Positions 21,981 to 31,161 of a stretch of DNA of 64,000 nucleotides are shown one piece after another. The notes under the pieces are model-generated. The model was given only the letters and a program-made list of their open reading frames with translations, did not search any database and was not told the DNA's origin. Each line of letters starts with the position of its first letter. Within the stretch, counting starts at the first letter, position 1. This DNA comes from Oscheius sp. JU75 (Eukaryota; Nematoda; Chromadorea; Rhabditida; Rhabditidae). The stretch is from NCBI GenBank assembly GCA_037178855.1, contig JASJZC010000005.1, positions 10,912,001 to 10,976,000 on the forward strand, written 5' to 3'. Made by a program: the position numbers and the translations under genes.

Positions 21981-23521
21981 ATGTACACCGAAATCAAGGA
22001 AGCCGTCGCCTTCCTCTTCCGATTCCTGCGCAAGAATCAGCCTCGTCGTAGGGTAAATTTCTTTTTTTGCCGAAAATATCCTAAATCCAGTTGTCGCTCT
22101 TGATGGCTGAATTTGGCAGCTCGCTGGCCCAGAAATACCAGGAAAACTGGGATATTAACGACCCTAAGAAAGGTTTGTGGACCCTGAAGACCGAAAATAC
22201 GAAAATTTTGCAGGAGAAGAGGATCGCATGGTCGATTTCTGCCTCAAGAACGCTCGTGGAGCCGTGCTGGACAAGCTATTTACTGCCGTGTCTGAGCAGA
22301 TGATCTGCTCCGACATTTTGACGAAAATTCCAGGTAGGAATTGATTTCCTTGCTGTTGATCACGTGCTATTTTCAGATATCAAGCTCTATGTCAATCCTG
22401 GTTGGTTTTTTTTAACCTATATACGAGGTTTTCTCGTGATTTTGTCGGTGGAGAGTGAAGGAAAAGCCTTTGGATTCATTTTAGGTGCTGTTTTCTACAC
22501 CTGCTACCACGAAACTACTCCCATACTCATCTGGACTGGAAATGTCAACTCGGACCTTAGGTTGGTCAATTTCCTTCTGCCTTTCATCAAAATTTAACGT
22601 TCAGCTACAATCCCCTTGCATTGGGCTGCCAGAACAGTTGGCCATCACCGGGAAGTCTGCTCGGTGCTCTTGGACACGTTTACCTCTCCGGAGACGCTAA
22701 AAATGGTGGGAGATTTGATATTTTGAGTAAACCTGTCTTTTCAGTCACATCCAACTACAAGCGCGAAGACTCTACCCTGCTTGTTCTTCATCTGGTCGAT
22801 CCCCATCCGAGCGTCGATCCTTCTCCCATCGGAAAGGTGAGTGGTTTTGCTTGTGTAACATGTTACTAACGTGGTGTCAACTCTATTTGTGACTGTCAAA
22901 CGAGCGCATGTAATCCAGTTGACCCCCGAAGCTTTGATAGAGTACTACAGCAGGGATCATAAACCTGGCCGGCCAGGCGTACTCGCAGAGGCTGGCCCGG
23001 CCTGCCAGGCCAGTTTAATTTGTGGCGAGACGCATGGTCTCTGCGTGTACACCTGGCCTACGCGAACATTTCGGCTAGGTTTGCGTTGCTTGGCTACGGT
23101 CACTCGAAAGTCTCAGATTTGCTGCAGACTCTTGATTTCGTCCCTAAACCGCTTGTTTTCAGCTCATCAAGAAGTTCGCCTACCATTCGCCCGACTACAA
23201 GCCCATTACGGTCGCAGCTTTCGCCAATACACGCTTCGGCAGCAGCAAGACTCGTCCCGACCACGACAACTATAGACTCCTTCAGGCTGCCGCCGGACAA
23301 GCTACCTACGTAAGTTTTTGTCCAACTCTCCTTGGAAAACGCCTAATTTTTTTTAGCCCCAGGCCTTCCATCACGTTGATTCCGGCGACGACAGTGACGA
23401 GCAGCTGATGTGCTCCTTCTTCTCCCCTTCCCTTCCCCCACTCTCCCTCTGCTCTTCCAATTCCAACTTTGTCCCCCTGTCCCCCTTTCTAAAGTTTAAC
23501 AAAATATTAACGTTGCTGTGA
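21981..23521 (+). CDS. fog-3: Tob/BTG domain protein, FOG-3-like
   Basis: Tob/BTG proteins bind CCR4-NOT deadenylase; the nematode member FOG-3 specifies sperm fate in germ cells. Seven or eight exons join in frame. The start MYTEIKEAVAFLFRFLRKNQ matches the N-terminal helix of BTG domains. Box A region: SLLMAEFGSSLAQKYQENWD then a MVDFCLKNARGAVLDKL stretch. Box B region: IPDIKLYVNPGAVFYTCYHE, equivalent to the LxxWIDPxEVSYRxGE motif. The domain continues with PILIWTG. The remainder is a Ser/Pro-rich tail with SYNPLALGCQNSWPSPGSLL, RLLQAAAGQATYPQAFHHVD, an acidic SGDDSDEQL and a low-complexity end. The intron around 22870-23160 contains GC-rich CCTGGCC/GGCCAGG palindromic sequence. BTG identity is firm; orthology to fog-3 rests on the MYTE start and overall resemblance and needs a tree. 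Confidence 0.75.
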
Positions 23522-24429
23522 GTTTGTTGTGGTTTTGCTCCTCTTTTCTTCTATAAATTTTTGTAGTTTCATTCCTTCTTTAAATGTTTTCGAGGCCCAG
23601 TACGTGTACTTTTTTAGCAAGTCTCACAATGACCACGGGCTCTCAGAGCTGTCAGATAAATTGATAAACAGTGACGCATTATGAAAGTCGAATAGTGCAA
23701 ACATAAAATAGCCCGATCACTGTTTATTAGTGTAATATGTATCGTGCCTAAAAGGTACTATATCATATCTTCTATCAAAACGTTACTTGTCTTGTTTTCC
23801 GATGTTTTACGATTTCAGACATGTGACGTAACATTAGTTTCGAAGTACGATAGCAAGGTAAAACTTCCATAGAGAAAACGAGACAACCTCTAGTCCAAGC
23901 AGTCCAAACTGGGGGAGATTACTGAACGCCCTAGACCGGGGTAGATTCGTATCTGAAGCAATTGGGATGCATTCAGCTTCTATTCCGAGTAGATGTCTAG
24001 AAATAAAGGAGCAACATGCTACCAGAAGCTACCAGAGCAACATGCTACCTGAATACTTTTCTCTGGAACTAGCCATGACTTGCCAAAAAGCGCGTGACTT
24101 GTCGAGACAAGGCTGACAAGTACTGTCGAGAAAGCTTCTCGGCAAATGGCTACTTTTGTTCTTGAGTAGCAACTTTGCGGGCTTATATTTCGGTGATAAT
24201 CGATGATAAAACAAAAATATAATATTGTCTTGTGATCGGTTCGTGTTAAACATGTATAGGGTAGAGAATTTTTCAGATGCAGGTCTGGCAGACGACCTGT
24301 AGAGCATGTGCAGCGAAGTACTTTTCGGTGTCTTCGGCTCGCTGGTGGCAACTGTGCCAGAGAGACAGTCCTTATTTTCATTCATTGCAAATACGACAAT
24401 TTTGACCTCGTTCGCTAATCTCTGATCTA
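23522..24429. other. Intergenic, convergent 3' ends, no gene seen
   Basis: DNA between the Tob/BTG gene and the minus-strand GT49 gene. Nothing coding was recognised. A short tandem GCAACATGCTACC duplication lies at about 24011-24050. Confidence 0.5.
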
Positions 24430-26033
24430 TCACCATCGTCCCTTTGGACATTTGTCCGCTGTTGTCGGGTACTCTTTGTCCATTCTGGTATTGAAAGATT
24501 TCAGGGCCTGTTTAAATCTGAAATAAAGTGTGCAAATTTCGTTGGTTCACTCACTTCCAAACATTTCCTTTCAGTCCCTTAGTTGGCTTTCTCTTGATAC
24601 CCTTGTGATACATGAAGTGGCTGCTCAAGACATCGAACTGATAACCGGCTCGGCAGAGCTCCCATCTCTGAAGTGTTTCTTAAAAAGAGCGAAGAAAACT
24701 GCTACCAGAACAGTGTTGTCTCTCGCCAAAAATGGAAAGTTAACGTCGTGCATTGGAATGTCAGCGCGTGAAACGAATTGAGGCTCCCAGTTGTGGCGAT
24801 TGTAGCTGCAATAGGCGAAAAGTTTCAACAACAGTCCATGAGTCTTCCCCACTGTGACCATCTGTCTCTCTGTCTCTATTTAACCTGTCTCTCTGTATTT
24901 CTGTCTTTCTATTTCGTTTCTCTGTCGGTATGCCTTTCTGTCACTCTGTCTCTCTCTATCCCTCTGTCTCTCTCTGTCCGTCTGCCTCTCTATTTCTTAC
25001 CTAATGTTCTCGAATGAGAGTCCATTCTTTGTCTCGCTCTCCGCAAACCAATCGTCCAGTCCGGGAATACCATGTGCTTTCAAGAACAGTCCATGGAACA
25101 CTACAGCTTTCCCTTTCTTCATCATCTTCTCCAGTTCTTCTTTGGTTTCTGGCTCCTTGGGTTCCTCATCCACTTCAAAAATTCTGTAGACTAAGACCCT
25201 TTTTGATCCCGTGTTCAAAATGTTCTGTGCAATTTTCAAGACAGAGCTCTCGAATCCCTTGTTAAACAAGTGCTCGAAGTCGGCGATTAGAACGTACTTG
25301 GTCGTGGAAAACTGAATCTGTTAAGTTTATAAACTTGAAAAATACCATTCTGGCAGCATTTCTCGCCGTATTGGCTGGATAGTTGATAATTTGCTGCGAT
25401 GTGGGTCGAGAAATGTTGCAGCCGACCTCTGGGAACCCTGGCTGGCAAGTTTCCGACCAAGTTGAGGGGAACATGAGATGGACACGGAGGTATTTGTGGA
25501 GAATTGGATGTTTGTTAACGTAATTTTTGAGCTGAACAGGATGAAAAAATGAAAAATGGCTTACAGTTTCTATAATACAGTGATAGTCAGTCTTGTTGAG
25601 GAGAACTATTGAGAGGGAGACTGGACCGTCCCAGTTATAGACCTGAAGCTCTGTCTTTTAGTTTTTCTGTCTCTCTGTTTCTCCCTCTCCGTATTTCTGC
25701 CTCTCTGCCTCACTTCCAACCTGCTCAGTCAGTCGGTTATCCAAATAGTTTGAGCTCATATGTAAAATCTGGGATATTCTTTCCTCCTCCTTTGAAGTAG
25801 GTGTAACAACATTTGGTAGCACACAATACCTATTGTAAATAATGTGTTTCTGAATTGTTCTAAAGAGAGGAAACAAGAGAACCAAGCACCCTACTTTGTC
25901 TCTGAAAAGTGCATGTCACTCAAATAAGTGGTGTGTAGGTAAGTTGCAGCAATGACTGTAGATATACAAAGCGCTGCTATTCTGGCTCTTGACTGAATGA
26001 AGAATTAATGGAAGAATTTTCAGTGCTTACCAT
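24430..26033 (-). CDS. GT49 family glycosyltransferase (LARGE/B4GAT1-like), copy B
   Basis: Paralogue of the GT49 genes at 17341 and 26444 and divergently arranged with the latter. The start ATG (26031-26033) is the only coding codon of exon 1; a GTAAGC donor follows directly, and exon 2 continues [20 protein letters not shown] (TM anchor). Later exons: [71 protein letters not shown] (D-F-E at the expected metal site), [61 protein letters not shown], then a last exon ending [13 protein letters not shown]. Phases are consistent, so probably intact. Introns carry long CTGTCT tracts (24858-25000, 25660-25710). Likely a Golgi enzyme; acceptor unknown. Confidence 0.82.
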
Positions 26034-26443
26034 GCTTTTGTTATAGAGACGGAAGAGAGAACTGGGTGTTAATCTCTTCGATTGAGCTTCACACCGACAG
26101 TGCACATTTTATTTGGTCAGGTCTTCCAGCGAGATCACCACGTTTCGATTAGAAATAAGCTGCGTCCCATTGTTTCTGTCTGTCTAACGCTTGAGTCGAA
26201 TGACTGTTTTGTGACTGTTTATGGAGGACTCGCGTAAATGAAACTCTAGAAATAGTTTAATTTGTCTTAGCCCAGCTGGACAGACTATCTCTATATCTCA
26301 GAGGCATAACACTGTAGTGATAACGCGTGTGCCCAGCCAACGCGGCTCTTGTTGGGAACGAGCTGGACAAACAGAGGTGGAGACGCCACTAACAGCGTGT
26401 AATATCTCCCTCTTCTAGATTATTGAACGTAGCATACTTTGAA
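26034..26443. promoter_or_regulatory. Shared divergent promoter region of GT49 copies B and C
   Basis: 410 bp separate the two start codons, so both genes must use this segment. No TATA box as clear as those at other genes was found. A GCCCAGCCAACGCGG segment near 26330 is the most GC-rich part. Nothing coding. Confidence 0.4.
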
Positions 26444-27957
26444 ATGGTAGGGTCAAAGTAGAGTCAAAGTTTCCACTTTTCTCAGTCTCGACTCCGCTAT
26501 ATCCTGTTCTGTTTCTCTGCTGCATTCACCGTTACCTACTTTACTTATTCAAAAACCAGTGATGACAGGTACATCGGTACTGTTTCGTCTTTCCATCCTT
26601 CAGATTCGATGAGAAACATGTCCTCTATAACCAATACTGTATAATTCCGAATGCCTTCGGTGGCGGAGAAATTGAAGAAGAGAGAATCGCTCAGATTCTT
26701 CATATGAGCTCAAATATTTTAGATGACAGGCTGGTGGATCAGGTGAGAAACTCCGGCATAAGAAAATGGTTAAGAGCTCAGGTAAAAAACTGGAATGCTC
26801 CTGTGTCTCTTTCTATTGTACTCATTCACAAGGCGGACTACTATTCTATCCTGAAGAAGGTGTGTTGTCTGATGCGTGAGCTGAAAGAGAACACTGCCTA
26901 TCGGTATCTCTATCTATCTGTCTCGAACCAGCTATAGTCTTTGACACAAGTTAGCCTTTTAGCTCAAAGACTACATCACAAGGAACCCTCTTCTTCAAAA
27001 GTACCTTCGTGTCCACTTGATGTACCCTTCGTCTTGGACGACCAGCTGCGAGCCAAACTTTGACGCAAGTACATCTTCTAATATTTCCAAGCCAACTACG
27101 CAAGAGCTAGCTGATTATCCGGCCAATACGGCAAGGAATGTAGCCAGAATGGTATGCAACCCCAGTCAGTTTACAGCTAGTTTCAGTTCTCACCAACCAA
27201 GTACATTCTGATAGCCGACTACGAACATCTTTTCAGCAAGAACTTTGAGAATTCCGTTCTGAAACTGACACAGAAAGTTCTAGTGCCAGGATCCAAACAG
27301 TTGCTGGTCTATAGGATCTTTGAAATTGAAGAAGGTGCGGAGGAGCCTGAGACCAAAGCAGATCTACATAAGTTGATGGAAGAGAAGAAGGCAGTCATTT
27401 TCCATAGAGCATTTTCACAGGCACATGCCATTCCCCGGCTTGATGAGTGGTTTGCGGAGAAGGGGAGCAAGAATGGAATATTTTGGAAGGATATTGGGTT
27501 AGTAGGATAGACAGAGAGAGAGATAGATAGAGAGAGCCAGGGAGACAAACCAATATTCTCTTTTCAGATACACAAAGTACAGCTGGGAGCCGCAATTCAT
27601 TTCGAGGTCCGATATTCCCATGCACGACATAAATTTTCCCTTCCTCACCAGAGATAACACTGTTCTGGTGAGCAGTACTCTCATACAGGTATAACTTTTC
27701 AGAGATGGGAACTCTGCCGAGCTGGGTACCAGTTTGACATTCTTTCCGATCACTTCATGTACCACAAGGGTATCAAGAGGACGTTTGCTTCCAATGTTCA
27801 GCACAAGAACGGAGAAAAGTCTGTCCTATTTTGAGTGAGAACTTCAGCTTTTTGCAGATTCAATCGAGCACTGAAAGCATGGAACCAGAGGATGGATACT
27901 AGTTACCCTGACACGAAGTCGAAATGTCCTGTCATTACAACTAGATATGGAAAATAA
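26444..27957 (+). CDS. GT49 family glycosyltransferase (LARGE/B4GAT1-like), copy C
   Basis: Divergent partner of copy B. The start ATG (26444-26446) stands alone before a GTAGGG donor, and exon 2 reads SRLRYILFCFSAAFTVTYFT (TM anchor), the same one-codon first exon as in copy B. Domain motifs: [92 protein letters not shown] (D-Y-E at the metal site), KQLLVYRIFEIEEGAEEPET, KAVIFHRAFSQAHAIPRLDE, WEPQFISRSDIPMHDINFPF, then [10 protein letters not shown]. The end is TTRYGK-stop; the stop overlaps an AATAAA at 27953-27958. Frame holds over about nine exons. It is followed by an AGACAG tract that probably lies in or past the 3' UTR. Confidence 0.82.
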
Positions 27958-27960
27958 ACA

Positions 27961-28080
27961 GTGCAAACGACGGAGCGGCAGAGAGACAGAGAAACAGAGA
28001 ATCATTGAAACAAACACAAAAACAGAGAGAGAGAGAGAGACAGAGAGACAAAGAGACAAAGAGGCAGAGAAACAGAGACA
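27961..28080 (+). repeat. AGACAG/GA simple-sequence tract
   Basis: Degenerate GAGACAGAGAAACAGAGA repeats with a (GA) run, between GT49 copy C and the small Tyr-rich gene. Confidence 0.75.
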
Positions 28081-28137
28081 GTATTACTTTTTCGAACTTG
28101 ACCTGCCCATATTGATCTTTTTCGCCAAGTCAATAAA

Positions 28138-28548
28138 ATGTCCACGCGACGACCCGTTTCACTTCTGTTTTTCTATATTTTCTGCCTAATTCCCTTTTGC
28201 GCCGCAGGTAATATTCACCAATTCAATTCAGACATTTTTAAGGGCCGTACTACAATTACTACCGGTACCCTCAGCAGAATTCTTACTATCCGGGACAATA
28301 CACTGCTCAGAACAATTATTACAACGGGGCGTACAGCAACTACAACTACCAACCATATTATGGAAGCAATTACGGGAGCGGATACAATGGATATGGAGGT
28401 GGAGGATGTAGGATTGAGAAGTTCGAACATTGAAATGTTTCTCTCAGGCACCTGGGCCGGAATTTTTCGCGGCAGCACGCGTTATCTCTGCAGTGACGGG
28501 TCTCTGAGATATGGAGAGACGGTGGGATTCTCTATTCAGCTGGGTTAA
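28138..28548 (+). CDS. Small secreted Tyr/Asn/Gly-rich protein
   Basis: Exon 1 encodes a clear signal peptide, MSTRRPVSLLFFYIFCLIPF then CAAG. A 35-bp intron (about 28208-28242) leads into a low-complexity exon in the frame PYYNYYRYPQQNSYYPGQYT, continuing with NNYYNGAYSNYNYQPYYGSN and ending GYGGGG. A second intron (ends about 28448) leads to a distinct C-terminal module CTWAGIFRGSTRYLCSDGSL ending FSIQLG-stop. An alternative frame through exon 2 is also open, but the Tyr-rich frame has the bias typical of secreted matrix or antimicrobial-like nematode peptides. It has two Cys in the mature part. Function unknown; extracellular location inferred. Confidence 0.6.
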   Translation: MSTRRPVSLLFFYIFCLIPFCAAGNIHQFNSDIFKGRTTITTGTLSRILTIRDNTLLRTIITTGRTATTTTNHIMEAITGADTMDMEVEDVGLRSSNIEMFLSGTWAGIFRGSTRYLCSDGSLRYGETVGFSIQLG

Positions 28549-28655
28549 GACGGATTAAACTAATACTAGAGTCTTTTTTACGCGAGTCATTCATAAACTG
28601 TCTGTTTCCATAGATGCTCTCTGTCCCTCTGGTAAGCAATCTTCTTTTATGAAAA

Positions 28656-29935
28656 CTAAGCTTGAAAATGAACTCTTCGATTCGAAGGTGGTCTTTCCAG
28701 TCTTCGATCAACTAACGAAGATCTTCCGGTAGAAGAAACCTGGGTAACTGAAGTGGATCCAGTCTGGACGACATTCGCGTTAAGGCATCCAAATACTGAA
28801 AAACATAGTATTGTCTGTCTCTGTCTCAACCTACTTTTATTCAATAGCATACAGAATGCCCTCCTATACGGATTCGTTACCAAGAGCATTGTCAACAATC
28901 CCAGTGTTCCATGAAAAGAAAACAGGCACACCATGCCGTTCGTCAAATCTGAACAATGGCCCAGCCTTTTGACAATTCTACCTCTGTTCAAGTAGCCAAA
29001 CCCCATCTGTACCACGCAAACACAGATCAATGGCGTCACCAGGACAAAAAGATGCACTGTTGACTGAAAACTGCTGGTTGTTAACCAATATTTTCGGGTC
29101 ACCTGAGCTATTAGAGCTCTCAAAAAATGTCGAGATTGTCTCCTCGTGACCGTGGACATATTATTCGAGAGGCTATTGACCATGCGGAAGGAATAGTATA
29201 TGAAAAATCCGACCGTGGACAGAATCACGATTATAGCAATTACGGTGACGATGTAAACGAAGTATGCATAGGTTGATTGAATCAGGGAGGTGGCTATAGT
29301 ATGATCAAGCAGGAGCTCCTCTCTGAGTTCCTCATACTTTAGAGATAGATTAAATTTCGTGAAGTTCATGTCTTCTTGTCCGGGGAAAATAAAATAAAGT
29401 ACTGGTGATGGTCCGATACCACAGACGAAAACAGAAAAAGTGTAGAAAAAATATTTGGTCTTGTTGCGGAGCTTGAAACGATGGCTGTGGTTGAGAAGAA
29501 CGTCAAATCGGAAGTGGAAGAGTAGATCGACTGTTGTACATGTGCCTGATAAGTTTCAGGACATACAGACAGAGAGACAAAGAATTCCTACCCATAATGA
29601 AGAAGATAAGAATAGAAAACTGGGTAAAAGTTGGTACATTGAGCCACTGCAGTACTCCCTCCATGTAGAAGCCAATAGTTGGGGCTAACATTATTGGCGT
29701 TGTAAAAATGGTCATGCAGAGGTCACAAAACATTATCCTGTACACTTTTTGCGATGTTCGGGGACTAAAAACTCACATGGTAATGTGAACCAGTAGCAGT
29801 CTTCTGTAGAGTTTATGCATGGAGCTTGGACTGTGATGATAGACGACATACAGGCTCAAAATTCCAATTGGAAGATTGACAATTGTTATGGAGTGAAGAG
29901 TGAGGAGATAGGCAGTAATATTCATTTGCGATCTC
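28656..29935 (-). CDS. Srh/Sri-like nematode chemoreceptor (7TM GPCR)
   Basis: TM1 exon: HSITIVNLPIGILSLYVVYH, then SPSSMHKLYRRLLLVHITM, typical of the Srh/Sri group. Following exons: DLCMTIFTTPIMLAPTIGFY, a helix TQFSILIFFIMG, an R-H-R-F-containing loop, TYAYFVYIVTVIAIIVILST (TM5), the loop VTRRQSRHFLRALIAQ, VHLFVLVTPLICVCVVQMGF (TM6) and FSFHGTLGLLTMLLVTNPYR, the FHG...NPYR end of TM7 seen in this superfamily. The last exon gives a Ser/Arg-rich cytosolic tail ending RVHFQA-stop. Start at 29935 is the first in-frame ATG after an acceptor-like AATTTTCAG, but the open frame extends upstream (SSLAISHHERSQ), so an extra 5' exon is possible. Expected in sensory cilia; ligand unknown. Confidence 0.72.
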
Positions 29936-30119
29936 TCATGATGGCTGATCGCTAAGGAGGATTGCCTGAAAATTATGGGTTCGAGTGGGCGATTGAGGTA
30001 TCAAGAGATATGTGAGTTCAGACTGGAAACATGACCTGTCGCAGAATAATCAGATGAGTGAGTAACGGGGGTATGGAATGAGGTTAGCTTTTTTGCATCG
30101 AAGAACATTGTATGTAAGG

Positions 30120-30430
30120 TATATAACGTGTTTTCCAAAACACTGGCAGAAAAATAGGCTTCAGCCTAACAAAATGTCAGACCACAGCCATTTTCCTTCA
30201 AAAAGCTGTATTTTTCTCTTGATCACTCTCGACGCTACTTCGTTAAACTCGTTCCACAACAAATATGATCTGAGATACCACAGGTAATATCAAAAAGGAA
30301 ATAACTCTTTTCGGCTCGAAGAAGTGGTTTTACAGCTGAATGATGTTCTGCAAAGTTGTAGATTTTGGTATGGGCTACAAGTTTGCAAAACATCAAAAAG
30401 CAGAAAAATCACTTGAAAAATCACATACAG
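30120..30430 (+). repeat. Dispersed repeat family R1, copy 2
   Basis: Collinear with 16680-16990 in the same orientation, sharing AAAACACTGGCAGAA, the AAAATGTCAG block and TTTTGGTATGGGCTACAA. It lies between the Srh-like receptor and the small Cys/Pro-rich gene. Confidence 0.6.
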
Positions 30431-30854
30431 CGCGTACGAAGTCTCTCGGCCTCACTGTCTTTCTGCTTTTCTGTCTCCCAGTCTCTATCAACTGTTTACC
30501 TAATGGACGTTCTTGTTCTATCACACTTTTTTCTGCAGATCGTCCGCCAGATCTTTGGCGACGTCGAAAACAAAAATCGAATCGCTCTCTTCATCGCCTG
30601 CGGTGTCACTCTGAACCCAGACCACACGGCATCGCAGACTGTGTGCCGGTCGTAGATCCGTGTTATTGGTGACCAAACACCCTGCTGGCGCCTTGTTTTT
30701 CTCAGCGACTACGGTTTACGAAGCCCCCTAAGGCCAAAATCGAGATGTACGCACTGTACGAGCGGGAGATTGTGACACCCTAACCTGTCTTTTTGCCATC
30801 GGGGGTAGGTGCTAGAACTCGTCGTCCGCCCCCTACAGTAAAGCCTGGAGATGG

Positions 30855-30861
30855 TATATAA
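30855..30861 (+). promoter_or_regulatory. TATA box of the small Cys/Pro-rich secreted protein gene
   Basis: GGTATATAACGG about 100 bp before the ATG. A TTTCAG acceptor lies 3 bp before the ATG, consistent with a 5' UTR intron or trans-splicing. Confidence 0.5.
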
Positions 30862-30957
30862 CGGGGCTGAATATGGGTTGAAAGTATCAGCTTCTTCTCT
30901 CCAGCTCTCTCTCTTCTTCTTCTTCAATGCCTCAAAAAACAATCTGACTTTCAGAAA

Positions 30958-31161
30958 ATGAGAATCCTCTTCGTCTTCATGATGATCGCCGTCGCCTTCT
31001 CCAACGCCTTCCTCTTCCCCAGCTCAGGCGGCGGATGCGGATGTGCTCCTCCTCCTCCCAGCTGTGGATGGTTAGTTTCTAGTGTTCTTCCTTTGGTAAT
31101 GCTATTAATTCTCAGCGCTCCTCCTCCTCCTGCTCCCTGCGGTGGTGGCTGCGGAAAGTAA
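30958..31161 (+). CDS. Small secreted Cys/Gly/Pro-rich peptide
   Basis: Exon 1 (30958-31070) encodes a signal peptide MRILFVFMMIAVAFSNAFLF, then PSSGGGCGCAPPPPSCG. After a 45-bp intron, exon 2 (31116-31161) gives CAPPPPPAPCGGGCGK-stop, so the mature peptide consists of two C-x-CAPPPP-type units with six or seven Cys. A phase-2 join makes a Cys codon across the intron. The pattern resembles the low-complexity GGCGC/PPPP N-terminal part of nematode ground-like (GRL) and cuticle-associated secreted proteins, but no ground-like domain follows. An extracellular or cuticle role is inferred. Confidence 0.75.
   Translation: MRILFVFMMIAVAFSNAFLFPSSGGGCGCAPPPPSCGWLVSSVLPLVMLLILSAPPPPAPCGGGCGK

Noticed and set aside
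22940-23060. Hairpin-forming regulatory RNA in the Tob/BTG intron
   Set aside because: CCTGGCCGGCCAGG and GGCCTGCCAGGCC are palindromic and GC-rich, but a similar fragment near 44965 suggests a piece of a dispersed repeat rather than a specific RNA.
30500-30660. Plus frame IVRQIFGDVENKNRIALFIA as an exon
   Set aside because: Preceded by a good TTCTGCAG acceptor, but it ends quickly, has no start or partner exon, and matches no family I know.
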